From the NCBI RefSeq assembly GCF_003265705.1, contig NW_020312848.1:56215707-56279706 (forward strand): a stretch of 64,000 nucleotides of DNA. The letters run 5' to 3'. Shown here piece by piece: positions 45,827 to 58,900 of this stretch (the first letter of the stretch is position 1; each line of letters opens with the position of its first letter). The notes below the pieces were generated by a model. The model made no database searches. It was not told the DNA's origin and saw only the letters and a list, made by a program, of their open reading frames with translations. The translations under genes and the position numbers were made by a program. The DNA comes from Callorhinus ursinus (lineage: Eukaryota; Chordata; Mammalia; Carnivora; Otariidae).

Positions 45827-47159
45827 GTATTTGCTTATTTTGTTTGTTCCCATTTTTTTCCCTAATGATTTCATATGACTTCTATTGTTGGTATTGTAAA
45901 AATCCAAAAAAGGGGGTATAAATTAATTCCTGGACATTAATGTTTATGTGAAGGTTAACTTTAGGATTATTTTCACTCAAATTATTAGAGAATTTTAAGA
46001 CCTTAACAGAAGAGCATTGAACAGTCACCTGGGGTAGCCTCCTGACAGGTGAGCCAGCCTCTCTTAAATACGTCCATACTACTCAGCTCCTCTTTCTATG
46101 TTCTGACTTCGTATGTTCCTATGGACATAAGGAACTAGGTTCTGACATATAGATTTTTGAGAGTTGCTTCCGAAACCTTTAGAAGCCTGTACTTTAAGAT
46201 CAATGTGACTTGAGAATCTGGAAGGAAGTTGGAGGCAGGGTAGCAGGCAAGAGAGCACGGAATGCTGGCCTGGCTAATAGAAGCCAAATAATTATTACAG
46301 ACAGGCAGAGAGTGTTCTCTGATTTGCAAGCTACAGTTATTCTAATTGATTTCTGCATACTTGTGGATAGGGATCTGCCCTCTTCCATTTATTTTTCTCT
46401 TGACAAGTAAGATGTGAAATGTTGTTCCATGCCTTTCTAATTTAAACGTTGCACATGTTGAGAACTGATCTTGCCAGCCATTTTTAAGCCTGGCCAAAAA
46501 CATAACAGATTGTTGTTATTAGCCTTCATCGTCTGGTTAGAGCCAACATTTTGTTTGGAACTATACTGGAGTATAAATCTCCCTTATAGGCATTACCTAT
46601 TTCTGCCATCAAGCAAATTCAATGAGAAGGTAACTGAGTGTCCTTGGTGAGTTGCTCTGGTTAGCATCATGAGGCTGATTAGAGCAAGGATGCTCATTTT
46701 GAGAGACTTCTTAGGAAGCGAGATTCATGTTCTTGAGGATCTTATGATTCAGCTGAGGGAAAAGACGCACAAATAACTAATACAAGGCAATGTATGAAAA
46801 GTACACGTACACAAAGATCAGAGGCAGCTTAGAGGAAAAACAAAGCATTACCTTACGGCCTGATTTTAGGGCTGTGGATGATGATGTCCTTGAGGCCATA
46901 TGCAGCACATTGAGCCTGCAAGCTGAGTAAGCCATCTGTCTCACACACATGTGTACTATTTTCCAAGTATATTTAGATGCCCTGGTGGCCAGCGATGCTT
47001 TTAAATGAATTCCTGTTTTATTACATTTATTTTAGCTTTTTGCCATATTATGTATTTTCAATCAATACTATAATAATAATTCCTACCATAGGTGTCTGTA
47101 AAATTTTTTCATGTTAAAAATTATTTTAGTTACTTAAAGATTGGAAACTTCCATTGTCT
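45827..47159. other. ST7 intron, unassigned
   Basis: No named repeat and no exon candidate seen. Confidence 0.5.
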
Positions 47160-47368
47160 ACAGTAGTGCTTTCCCATAGAACTTTCTGTGCTAACAGAAA
47201 TGTCTCTGCATTGTCCAGTATAGTAGTCATTAACTACATGCCTCACTTGAGGACTTGAAATATGGCTAGTGGGACTGAGAAACTGAGTTTTTTATTTTAT
47301 TTGATTTTAATTGATTTAAATTCAGATAGTCACATGTGGTAGAGGTTACCATGTTGGATAACGCAGAT
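47160..47368. mobile_element. DNA transposon fossil (hAT-like MER element)
   Basis: 'ttcccatagaactttctgtg', 'cattgtccagtatagtagtc', 'gaggacttgaaatatggcta', 'aaattcagatagtcacatgt'. This is a common mammalian element I remember with 'gccacatgtggctagtggct' near its end. Family name not recalled with certainty. Confidence 0.6.
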
Positions 47369-49734
47369 CTATTATATCTATTCTATTATAATTATAAAAT
47401 TATATAGGTAATTTTCTAAGCCCCTTACACACAAGTTTTCTCTGCCCTGCCCCTCTGTTTCAAGTCTACCCACAAATGTGGGCCTACCCACTTCTTCTCA
47501 GAGGTCCCTATTCCTGAAGGTTCCTTAGGTCAAGAGAAGAGTTCTCTTATAGATGCTTAATGAAATGACTTTGAAAGACTTTCCTAATCATAGAAATAAA
47601 AGCAATGGTAGTTTATACTTTTCTTTCAGCCACCATCTTATTCTCAGGGACTTGAAGAGGTTTCTGTATACCTGGGACACATGCACTAATGGTTTTCATA
47701 TTTAGTTGTTTCAGAGTTCATACAGCATGTTCTTTCTTTAAAAATTGACTTTTTGGGGAAAAATTGACTATTTGGTAGGCAGAGTAGCTATAAATAGTTA
47801 TTAGAAACTCAAAAATAAAGTCTTACTCTAGGGCTCTTATTAGGCAACAAAATTTCCCTTTCCTTTGTTCTCCTGATGATTATTAAGAGTAACCGAATGA
47901 TCTTTCTTCTCTTACTCTGAAACAATTAATACAATTTATAACACTTAACAGGTTATATGTCTTTCCCATGACTCATTGCCTTGGAGTCTTTTAAGATCAT
48001 CATGGGCGGTGGCAACATAGAGTATAATCGCTTTGATTAGGGTAACAAGATCACGAGAGGATAGTCAAATATCTCTGAACGTAAAATTCAGCCTTATATA
48101 TATATTATGGTTGCTATTCATTATAAATGTAGTGCCGATTGGATTACTAGGTAACTCAAAATTGTAATTTTTCCCAAAAGGTTTTTGTTCTGCACTGTTT
48201 TAAAACAAGATGAAGGAGGAAGGCAGTGACTTGTAGAATTCAAAAAGGGATCTGACCAAAAAGTTCTTTTGGAACTCATCCTTGAGGAGTTCCCATTAGA
48301 GTAATCACCACCTTTCATGGAACGGTCTGGGAAGAGGCCTTCCCACGGAGGTCTTTCTGTCGATGGAGGGCCCTCTATTCCCACCCTCCCCACCCTCCCT
48401 ACCCCCTCACCGCCAAGTGTGATGGCTCTATCACTCTTCTCTGCAGCACTCTCGATAGGCTCTCTCACTTTTTTGAGGCCTGAGGCTTAGAGATTTTTTT
48501 CACATACCAGACCCAGAGTGAGGAAAGTTTCATTTGCTGAACCAAGAGGCCAGAGTGTGTCCTCCTGGTTCCTCCTAAGCAAGTGCATCCCGATAACGGA
48601 TATGCCAACAGGAGAGGAAGCTTAAAGGCACCTGCACGCAGTGCGCAAAGCACATAAAGCCACATGAGGTAACAGAACACGGAGAGGTGTACCATGATTT
48701 CCATTCCGTGTAGCAGGATTCTTCCATTCTTCACCCTCTCATAAATTCCACTGATAGATAAATCTTCAGGCAGTTGTTTCTGACATTAAAACTGTTGAAC
48801 ATCTCTTCTCATAGCACTTCCTTCTGCTGTGTTTGTCCCATTTTAATTAAACACATCCCTCCATCATCCGCTAATCTCCATTTTAAAGGAGGTGCATGGG
48901 TTGTTGTGATGGTGGTTGGTGGTGATAGTGTGTATGTATGTGTGGGTGAGGAGTGAAACCCAGGGAGAAGCCAGCCAGCAAAAAGAAGTTAACGTTTGCA
49001 AATATAAAATACCACCCTAAATTTGCTTCCCTTTCTATTCTGTAGTAAACACCAAAGAATCCATTCTGGCCCTGTGCTTCCATCTCCTTCGTAGAAGATA
49101 GGAATGAAGAGGCATAAGCTGAGGACCCTTCAGTCTTTGGGAAAGGAACTAAAAGAACAGTATAGTTTGGGGTCTGTACTGCTCCTCTCCCTGGGGTCTT
49201 CCTATGCTCAGGCTGCCACATCTCCTTCCTCCAGCATCTGAACAGCAAGGGGTGGCTCTTTTCACAGGACCAGGTCCTTCTCCTTGGTAAATCTGTATAG
49301 AAAAAAATAATGGGCAGCACTAGTCAGTCTCAAGTCTCTCTAGTATAGTGGGCTTAGTCTTATGACTTCTTAACCTTCCTGTGTCCATTTTATGTATTTT
49401 TGTTTCTGGTTACAAAATTATACCAACTTTATTGTGTCTTCTAAATTTTCCATTTTGCTGTTTGGGTCTATATATGTTTCGTCGATTAGAGTATCTTACC
49501 CTGAAAGCCTATGATCTTCACTGTAGGAAAGTAGTAGAAGGCTAACTATCTATTAGCAAGCTTTGGGTTGCTGGATATTTTAGTAATTGCCTTCAAATGT
49601 ACTAACAAGGTCGCAGGTTTGATGAAATGCTTATGAGTGGTGTGCCTTTAGGGAAATCAACCTCTCTATTCTCAATATGGAATTCCAAATTACTATGTTT
49701 TAATGCATCTGTCTCCTGCCTTTTTTTATTTCAG
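47369..49734. other. ST7 intron, unassigned
   Basis: Last part of the 15.9-kb intron. Few or no recognisable repeats. A 145-codon minus ORF at 48883-49320 and others show no domain, and no splice signals were seen around them. Confidence 0.5.
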
Positions 49735-49885
49735 TACCTCCTAGAAATGAAAAGCTTAATCCTCCCCCCAGAACATATCCTGAAGCGAGGGGACAGTGAA
49801 GCAATAGCATATGCGTTCTTTCATCTGGCACACTGGAAGAGGGTGGAAGGGGCTTTGAATCTTTTGCATTGTACGTGGGAAGGCA
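49735..49885 (+). CDS. ST7: ST7 internal coding exon (window exon 4)
   Basis: 151 nt, acceptor TTTTTTTATTTCAG, donor A|GTAAGT. It starts in phase 0 and encodes 50 residues, starting [20 protein letters not shown], through [20 protein letters not shown], to [10 protein letters not shown], with one base left over. [16 protein letters not shown] distinguishes ST7 from ST7L, which I recall as LQHWKRIEGALNLLQC. The last base plus CT of the next exon gives Thr. An in-frame ATG upstream at 49627 is intronic, so the longer ORF is not the exon. Confidence 0.96.
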
Positions 49886-50449
49886 GTAAGTAATTTTCTT
49901 TCTTTGAAACGTTTTTTTTTTAAGAGCACGGAAAGATGCTAAAACTGTTTTTATCCTGAGTGTTCATGATGAATAATGATGATTTGCATATCTGTAGCTC
50001 TTCTTCCCTGCAATGTTCCATCATGAGAGATGATGGTTAATTACTGAGACTCTTCAGTTCCCCAGTGGTGGTGGATGATACTGTGATGCCATCCCTGTAC
50101 CTCCAAAAAGCAAGTTTATACAGTGGACGGGATGAATCTGGACTGTTCTGGCAGAGGAGCACTCTATAACTGGAAAACCTTCCTTGGGGACCTGGGCACC
50201 CCCTCAGCTTCATGGGAATCTTTGGCATAGGGCTTGGCCTTGCGCTAGGCTCTGATGACCACTTCCAGGTGGTCTTTCTGGGAGGATTGGCCAAAGAGCC
50301 ACAGTTATCCTCCACTGGATCTAGGTTGGCCAAACAAATGAGCAGCAGTTATACTTCAGAACAAGATCAGTGACCACAGGACCCTAGTGTTGGGTGGCAG
50401 GTGTAGCATTTGTGTATTAATGGATAAAGCCTGTTTGATGGATGTGGGG
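49886..50449. other. ST7 intron, unassigned
   Basis: First part of a 9.3-kb intron. No repeat recognised. Confidence 0.45.
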
Positions 50450-50745
50450 ATAATCAGTCTGAGCATGTGCCAGGTACTATCCTTCTGTGTAAGGACAGGA
50501 GACTTCAGTTGTGGGTGGGACATGCTCCCTGTCCTGGCGAAGCATCTTGTCTAGTTGGAAGGAGTAACCAGCATGCAGCAGCTGCTCAGTGATTTTTCCA
50601 AAGGGCGAGGTCAGTGGGGTGGAGCAGTCATGGGTGACCTTATGGGTCAGGAGATTTGAACCAAGCCATGAAGAACTAGGACGGTGTCATAAGCAAGGGC
50701 ACCGTGCAAAGCGGTGGGGCTGTTTGGAAGAAGGTAAATTGAGGG
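50450..50745 (-). repeat. L2 LINE, antisense
   Basis: 'gtgccaggtactatccttct' then 'ttgaaccaagccatgaagaa' and 'catgctccctgtcctggcga', the antisense L2 3' end layout (antisense 'gtgccaggcactgttctagg', then 'tccctgccctcatggagct'). Confidence 0.6.
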
Positions 50746-52675
50746 AAAAGGCCCCAAACTACAGATTATTGACAATATGGGTGTCGACACACTATTATTA
50801 GTTAAGCAAAACAAGTACAACATGTAGTGTGGGGTGTTTTTTTTCCCTTCTCATAGGGAAACAAAACAAGTATTAGTCTTCTGATAATTTTTTCTTAGTT
50901 CACTCCTACTCTGATCAGCCTCACAAAGGAATGTCTTTTTAATCCCTTTCACTCTGTTTATCTTTGCTGCTTCCATTTTCATTTTGATAATCTTCTGCTC
51001 TTCCCTTTTCCTGCCCTTCCCGAACCCAGAAGGAATCCAAATGGATGCAGGAAGGGGGGTGGGGGCAGCCAAATGGAATGGGGTAAAAGTAAGTTGACAG
51101 AGATGGGACTCAAGTTGATTGCAAGTTTTTTGTTGAGTTTTGAAAATATTTCTTTAGAGAATTTCTAGTGAGTTTACTTAAATAATTTACTATTTATAGC
51201 TTGAGGGGTGTTGACTTGGTTGATGCTTCCACCCCCACTCCATTCTGTATAATAAGCTACCCCAGGTGCCCTGGTCCTGTTTTGAGACAGCACATTGTAC
51301 TCAGGGCATGTGTGGGCGCGTATAAAAGTCCCTGTTGGCTTGGTTTATTGTTGCATTTAAAGTGTTTTACCCAAAAAAGACAAAAGGAATCTTTATTTAA
51401 ACATGAAAAAGAGATCGAAAAAGCCCAGCAAGATTGAACACGAGAGGCCTCACCTAGGGTTAGTTGTGGAAAAAAATGACATGGATAGATTGGCTTACCA
51501 AATAAAGACATATTTATAGATTAGCATTTTGGAAACCTAACAAAAGAAGCTTATCAGTTGGATCTGATTGATAAGAAAGTTACAGTAATATAGAAAGGAT
51601 CAAAATAGGGAGGCAAGAAGTTACAAAGACACAGTGTTAGGAATGGCATAACCATAAAAAAAAGTCCCATGAGGAGTAACTAGAAATTTTATTTGGAAAT
51701 CAGTTACCCATATAATCGGATACCAATGGGTGGGGGGGATGCCCTGGATCAACTGGGAAGAACAATGGGATTTGGACAAATGTGAAGTGATTTAGTGAGC
51801 TCCAAAATCTATGAGGGTGGTAATGTTGGGGGAATATAATTAATTACCTCAGATTAGATGGGCAGAATGAAGAGAGGAGGTGAATTTTTAGACATAAACC
51901 AGTATAGCAAGACAGGGACCTCAAGGAAAGGGAAATTCTGCATTTGAACCTTACAGATAAATAGAAACCACTCCAAGGAAGTTATACTACTATTCAGTTT
52001 TTGGAAAGAAAGCTGTACCTCAATTCTACACAAGAATTGTGAGAGTGCTTCGTAGGCACTAAGTACCTTGGAGAACACCAAGCACCTTGAAGAGTGTGTG
52101 TATAAGTGGGTAATTTACCGAGGGTTTGCATGTGCATCATTTCATATGCTCTTCCTGACAACATTCTGAGTTAGACAGTTGAGAGGTGGCCGCCTCAGTT
52201 GTTTAGGAGAGAAGGAGTCATTGAGACCAGCAGCTTGTTGCAAGTTTTGCAGCCACTGTTGGTAGAACCAGGATGTAAACTCAAGTTCACTTTCTCTTCC
52301 GTCTTCTTTTCTATAATACCAGCTATTTAGACCTTTCCTGAATAGATTAAGCATAAGAAGATCACTTATCTCTGAAACATTTGCTTGGAAGCCTTCAGTT
52401 TACACTACTACTTATAGCCTCAGGTGTACTTATTCCTCTTCTAGTGTTTAGAAAGTTAATCTTTCTGTATAAAATTATATTTTTGATGGTGGATATTGAC
52501 TTAAACATTTTAAATATAGAATGAGCCCAATTTTATAAAAAATCAAATAATTCTACATATAAACAAAGGAAAGAGACTGGAAATAAATATATCTTTAAGT
52601 GGATTTTAAGAGATTTTCTTTTTTTCCTTCAAGTTTGTATTTTTCAAATTTCTCAACAAGCATACAAGTTTTTTC
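50746..52675. other. ST7 intron, mostly unassigned
   Basis: No clear repeat except a possible eroded antisense MIR at about 52105-52300 ('tagaaccaggatgtaaactc'). Confidence 0.45.
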
Positions 52676-52679
52676 TTTT

Positions 52680-52879
52680 TTCTTTTTTTTAAGATTTTTA
52701 TTTATTTATTTGACACAGAGAGAGACAGCGAGAGAGGGAACACAAGCAGGGGGAGTGGGAGAGGGAGAAGCAGGCTTCCCGCCGAGCCGGGAGCCCGATG
52801 TGGGGCTCGATCCCAGGACCCTGGGATCATGACCTGAGTCGAAGGCAGACGCTTAACGACTGAGCCACCCAGGCGCCCC
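52680..52879 (-). mobile_element. CAN-SINE, antisense, young
   Basis: 'tttatttatttgacacagag', 'cgagagagggaacacaagca', 'gggatcatgacctgagtcga', 'aggcagacgcttaacgactg', reversed head ending 'ccacccaggcgcccc'. Closest to consensus of all the copies here. Imperfect CATACA(A/T) direct repeats flank it at about 52661 and 52881. Confidence 0.95.
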
Positions 52880-53351
52880 ACATACATATTTTTCTACAAG
52901 CACAAATATGTATGTGTATATCTGTATATACATATATTTATAAAAATGATGTTTCAGTACAAAGTTTTGGTCCTTTTTAAAAGCAAAGCTATAAATCTCT
53001 CATGCAGTTTAGAAGAATGACCACTTTAGCTTCAAACAATCACATGCAATCTTTTGACATCACTTCTAGGTCTGTGTCCATTCTAGGTTAAATTAAATGG
53101 AGGCATCTTAAATCGGAAGACTTGGATTACAATTTTGAGTTGGCTATTTATAGTGGTATTGACCTAACTTACCCAGTTTTTGAAACCTGTGAATCACAGA
53201 TGATACTGAATGCCATTGCCCCACCCCAGATTGTTGGGCTTCAAGGCCCTTGCGTTGAGACAGCTACAGTGGGTGAAGGGCGCCTTCTCCCTTCAGAGGT
53301 CCCCTGGACATCCTGTGCCTGAGTGCAAGAGGCTGCACTTCCTCCAGTGCA

Positions 53352-53366
53352 CCACGTGGTGGCGCC
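53352..53366 (+). promoter_or_regulatory. Candidate CTCF-type motif
   Basis: CCACGTGGTGGCGCC closely fits the CTCF core (CCACNAGGGGGCGC type) and contains an E-box (CACGTG). Nine bases upstream, TGCACTTCC matches the reported CTCF upstream motif (TGCANTNCC). Sequence-only prediction; no occupancy data. Confidence 0.4.
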
Positions 53367-54042
53367 TTTTGACATTGCCAGCCTCATAGTTTAGGTTTTG
53401 TCCTTTATATCTTTTTTTGTTCGTTCTGAAATTTAAGGCCATTCCCCAACTCCCTTCCAACTTCCCCTTTTCATTAGAAAGGAAATTCAGGGAGGAAAGT
53501 AACAGTACCTAATTTCACCAGTTCCCATGTTAAAAATGAGTATTCTTTTAGTTAATTGATCTTTCGGAGATTAAAAAACATTCTTCTGTCAAAAGTGTTG
53601 GTTTAGGAGTGGAGATAGAAATATATTTTTCTTTGCTTTTTAATGAGTTTATTATGTTGGAGCATTAGTCATCTTGTGGAATTAAGTGAGGTTCCCACCA
53701 ATCAGGCTGAAATAACTCACATTTTTGATAAAACCCCAAAGTCCAGCTGATGCATGGCAGAGATTGTTTGGGTTTGAAACATATGGTGGTTTAAAAAAAC
53801 AAAAAAAAACAAAATTGAGTCCTCAACCACAAATACATCAGCATTTCAAAGGTTTCTAAAATGTTTGATTCATCACTGTCCCAGCCCCTGAAATTGCACA
53901 ATATGTTCCTCAAAGTCAAGATAATCAAGAAAGGGGAAAAGCTTTAATTACAAGATTTAAAAATACATTTCTTAGTTTATTATACAGCTGCCACCTTATC
54001 TGAATTACACTTATTTTAAACACTGTAGGTTCTGGTTATCCT

Positions 54043-54065
54043 CACACACACACACACACACGCAC
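54043..54065. repeat. (CA)n microsatellite
   Basis: CA dinucleotide run of about 20 nt ending in CGCACA. Confidence 0.9.
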
Positions 54066-54934
54066 ATTACTGCAAGTATGAGTTGAATATACACAACCTA
54101 TATAAATAAGCAATCTCATTTGTACTGGGTCTGTTTACAACAGTGTTGCGCCTTATGGGGCTCTATTTTAAATGGCACATCTTCTGTTATACCTATATTA
54201 AATACTGATGTGGCCTCGTCTCCCTCCTACCTCGATCTTTTCAAGGCTCATTTTGGCTGTATTTATTTTATAAAGCAGGGTAGTCTGCTGACTGCAGCTG
54301 TGAACTTTAAGATTTAATTTTCTAGTTCTATATATCAGAAGAGAAGTATGCCATGGGGTAAATCACTTAGCCTTTCTTTGTTTCCATTTTTTTCCTCTTG
54401 ACCAAGTAAGACTCTTTATTTTCTTTTTGGAGATTTTTTTCCCCAAAGAATTCACTAAATAATGTATAAGAGTTGAAGATGGTGTGTTTTAGGGGGACGA
54501 AGGCAGAGTATTTCCTTTGAGAGGAGAAAATGGCCCATTGTTGAAGCATAGGATGAAATTCTGATTCTAATTTATTCTCTTTGAACCCGATGGTAAATGT
54601 TCCTTGCTGTAAGATGTGGTCCTTGGGGCATTTCCACTAACCAGACCTTTCCTCCGAAGGACTGGCACCTTTTGGACTGCTAAAGAGAGATTCCCCCACC
54701 CCTCACCCCATAGATCTAATGCTAAATTTTATAATTTGGGGGAAAGCAATGGTCTGCTAAAGTTCCTGGTCATAGCGAACTTACACTAAAAGCCAGGCTC
54801 CAGCTATTGTGTGGTGCCTCCCCACCTACTGCCCAGTAGAACCAGCTTGGCCCTTTCATTATTCCGCTGTGGTGACTGACCATAATTTGGATCCACTTGA
54901 GTTTTTAAAAGTTGTCTCTTCCTGATTGTACATT

Positions 54935-55040
54935 AATTCACGTATTCCTTTATTTGGTGAACCCATATTGAGTCCCTCCTTTGTACCAAGCATTATGTTG
55001 GAGATACAAGGGTGAATAGGACTCTGAAATGCTGAGAGAA
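54935..55040 (-). repeat. L2 LINE 3' end, antisense
   Basis: 'tgaacccatattgagtccct', 'tttgtaccaagcattatgtt', 'ggagatacaagggtgaatag', the antisense L2 3' end in order. Confidence 0.75.
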
Positions 55041-55249
55041 ACATTAAAATGTGTGTGCGTATACACGCACACATCTGTTCCTGTATACTCACATGTATGT
55101 GTATTAACACACACGTCTATATGATGTGTAGTGTGCATACAAGCAATGCTGTCGTGGAAGTAGGAACAGAGTGTTAGCGTGTTCAGGGTCGGCAACAAGG
55201 TAGTGAATCTGCTATAATACTCCAGAATTTCTCTTCAGAATTGGAATGG

Positions 55250-55335
55250 TAGATCATTGAACCAAGGGAAAGTGATTATCCCAAGACCACAGAACTAGAT
55301 AGTGCAAGAGTATGGGTCAGCACCCCGGGCTTTTG
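55250..55335 (-). repeat. MIR fragment, antisense
   Basis: 'gattatcccaagaccacaga' followed by 'actagatagtgcaagagtat' equals the MIR 'tgcccaaggtcacacagcta' and 'gtaagtggcagagc' region, mutated. Confidence 0.55.
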
Positions 55336-55569
55336 ACTTGAGAATTTTTTATTACGGTGCTCAAATGCCTCACGAAGGACAGATAGCACTTATGGCCAGT
55401 TACCTACTTTACAGTCAGAGGTGAGAATGTAAAATTTGTGTTTTGATGATAATTTTCTGTTCTATTGTTTGCACTTCTGGTTGTTTATAAACAAGCAGCA
55501 TTTTTACTTATAAGCAAGAGTATGACCTGATCGAGAAAGTAGGAACTGTGGGTTTAGTAGAAAGGGAAT

Positions 55570-55760
55570 ATAAAGAGAAAACTAACTTTTATTGAGCCAT
55601 CAGGCCCCATGTTTAACACCTTAACATCTGCCACACTTAGTTCCTTTAAGCTTCTCAGGGTCTGTAGTATTCTCATTTTTACAGACAAAGAGACTGGACA
55701 CAGACTAATGACCCATCCAATCATATAGTCTTTAGCTTGGTCGAGTTCAGCTCATTGTTA
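55570..55760 (-). repeat. MIR, antisense
   Basis: 'aactaacttttattgagcca', 'ttctcatttttacagacaaa', 'gagactggacacagactaat'. Eroded but in antisense MIR order. Confidence 0.65.
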
Positions 55761-55839
55761 GCTGTCACCTCCACTGCTCCTGCATTAGATACACACAGCA
55801 CAGAGGTGCTATGGCAGGGAAATCTTCCACACTGATTTT

Positions 55840-55960
55840 CATGATTATTGGATCATCTGTCTCCTGCAGTAGGCCATGAGCTCTGTCAATGCAGGGACAA
55901 TGTGTGCCTATGCCTGGTGCATGAGGAAGGCACTCACATTTTGATGAGGTGGAGCTGGGA
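55840..55960 (+). repeat. L2 LINE 3' end, sense (eroded)
   Basis: 'gtaggccatgagctctgtca', 'atgcagggacaatgtgtgcc' and 'tatgcctggtgcatgaggaa' follow the sense L2 3' end (ctgtgagctccttgagggcagggac..., cctggcacatagtagg). Confidence 0.55.
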
Positions 55961-58900
55961 TTCAAATGCGATTCTTGCTATTACAAATAATCTATCTATA
56001 TAAAGTTCTCTGAGATCCTCTTTGAAAAGGCAACATAGACAAAATATCAAATATTATCTTCTATCCTTGTCTATGTAGTGGGTAGTCTGAGAGGTCATTA
56101 GAAATCACTGGGAAAATAGGGAATTAGTTTGTTACTGTATCCATCCTTCTGTCTCTTCTTTGATTCTCTTGGTTCTTTTCTCTAGTGTTAGGTTAGGGTC
56201 TCTGGTGAGCCCAGCACTGACAGGTGTGGAGCCTAGAAAACGTGTCTGGTCAGGGAAGGGAGATGGCCGTGCAGTGCCTCAGACTTCACTGTGGGGCCCT
56301 CTGTGGTCATTAACTGACTCCCAGTTTCATTTTGCCCCTTCCTCAGCGGCACAGCAGAAGTCAAGGTAAGGGAGGTGACGGCACACAGAGGAAAATGCAG
56401 AAACGCCGTTTGTGTCCCATGCATTCACTCGGAGTGGCCCAGCTTTTTTGTTTTGTTTTTAACCAAATGCATGTATACTTTTAATTCTTCTGAAATGTAT
56501 GTTTTTCCAGACAAAGATTTTTAGGAGGTCTGTAGTCATTCATGAAATAGATGAAATTTATGAAACAGATGCCCTTTTTCCCCTTCTCATTTGCACCGTC
56601 AAACCCGTGTGTTACTACTTGCGCTTGCAAAATTTCTGGACATTCAGCTAAAGCCGTGAGGTTCTTGTGGAGCAGTTACATGTCTTTTCAGTGAGAGGGA
56701 CCAGGAGGTGGGAGGTGAAGCTGGCAAGACTTCGGCAGTGTTCTTCCTGTTCAGCCCTCCACTGCTTATCTCCCCCTCTGCTGGACCCTGCACAGCAGGG
56801 TGGGTAAAGGATAGAATTGCAAACAGAAATTGCATTTGCTTTTGTTTAGTGAAGCCAAAAAGCTTAATCTTATTTTATGAACTCAATGTAAATGACATCT
56901 GACATGAGAGAGAGATTTTAAGAGCACCGTAAGCATCTTTACAGTCATGGAGGTTGCCATGGGGGGCCGGGGGAGGACAGTGCAGGAGACTNNNNNNNNN
57001 NTAAGTTGTATATAATCACTGTCTCCACCCTCTCCAGAAAGACCAGAACTGATTAGAAGAAAAAGACTAACTTGATGCATGGAATTCCGTATGCATGCCA
57101 AATACTGCTGCAAAAAAGATTTGGCATCTGAGTGAAAAGACACCAACCGACCATTTGATTTCTATGGTTGAACACTCTTAAGATCTTACTCTCCTATATT
57201 TCATTTAAAAAATTGCTCCCCGAAGTGCAAACTGACTTCAATTCTGAATAAAATTTAGCATTCAAATTTATAGCCACTTTGAAAACTGAGGGTTTATTTT
57301 GATCATGTGAACCTGAACAGATTCTTAATTACAGCAGCCCTGTTGCACATAGGGAATCTGGGTTCAAAACAAAACAAAACACAACTTCCACATAGGTTTT
57401 TCCACATTTCTGGGATGCTTTCATAGCAGTCTTCATTTGTGGGAAATGGTACTAAAATCCTGCCATGTTGCAGTTTAAATTTAAACACACTGCTTCCCAG
57501 ATGAGATTTTAGTGTATCATATAAAGGCACTAAAAGGGGTTTGGGGGTTTTTTGTTATGTAATTTTTTTTCCTTGTCTTGCAAACCTACCGAGAGATACC
57601 GGTTCCTGCAGTGATCTATGTGCGTTAACAACCTGTGCGGAGAGCACCCCTTGCTCTTGTTGCGGTGGGCAAAAGTCATCTTTGTTTGCATGAAAGAAAA
57701 GTCTGATTGAACTAGGGTGAGCCTTTCATTTTAAGAAGAGTTAAAGTCTGGGGTGTTTTTAATGTTTTAATCTCTGTTTAAGAGGTTTCTGTTACAAGAG
57801 GAAAATTGATAACATTTTTACCTCAGCAAACTGCCAGCAAACTGGCTCTGCTCTAATCCCACGTTGATAGTGATTTATATTCTCCATGGCAATGTGCTCT
57901 AACGTCTAACGTCAGAGTGAGACCACTGTGCTGTGGACGGACTGCATTCCAAATGCTGGAATCACATACATAATGTTTTTACTTTTAAATAATATTCAGA
58001 CACCAGAATAAATACCATATGTGCACTGATGCTGGTTACAATGGAACCTTGTCATGTCTTGTGAGGGAGAACATTCTTTGTTTCTGATTCCTGTTTGAAA
58101 TAAGTATGCAAAAGATAAATATGTGCATTGACGGCATTTTGAGAAGGCGTAGGTAATTACCCTGCTGAGGGTGTAGCTCTGATTCCTTGAGATACAGCAT
58201 TTAAGACTAAAGAGACTGTTGTGTGCCCCCCACCCCTCTTTGACACACACGAAGGCAAGGATCGTTACCTGATGTTGCCAGTGTAGGGTGTAGTTTTTAT
58301 ATTTTCTATCCACAGCGGGCTGTAGTTACAGGACATCTGTGGAAGAAAAATTACTCCGTGAGCACTGCGTTCATAGCAACAGTGAGACTAACATGCTCAT
58401 GACATCGTAACAGGGGGAGTAACACATGTGATAATGGAGAGGGATGGATTGATTGGAAAACCATAATTCAGTGTGAGGCCTAATGTTATCTGAAGCCACA
58501 AAAGCAGAATTTAGGTGGCCTGACATCATCAAAACACAGATAATCAATCTCTCCAAATCCATTTTTTCCCCCACATGATCTTGAAGGTTGGAAAGTTTCT
58601 TATGAAGTTTAGAAATACCTCCCGAGTCCTGCATTTTTAGATTTTTGATTTTGTCCGTCTTGGTTGGAATTCTCATCCACCTAGACATATTTTTTAAATA
58701 GACATGGCAGAATGCCTTTCATATTTGTACGTCTGTAACAGGCTTCAACAAGTCAGTCCACATTTGCTTCTTGGGGAAGCATTTCAATCCAGGTTTGTGT
58801 TCTTACCATCAGTTGAGCTATATTGAATTTGTGCTCATGACATTTTAATAATACTTTATAGATGAAGAAATCCTGGGCATTGAACTGATGGCTTCCCTCC

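Larger units (their letters stand above)
52881..54934. other. ST7 intron, mostly unassigned
   Basis: TA-rich patch just after the SINE, a CTCF-like motif at 53352, an A-rich patch near 53798 and a (CA)n at 54043. No named transposon recognised. Confidence 0.5.

Noticed and set aside
49627..49893. 88-codon ORF starting at an ATG upstream of exon 4
   Set aside because: The first 36 codons are intronic; the AG acceptor at 49733-49734 sets the true exon start.
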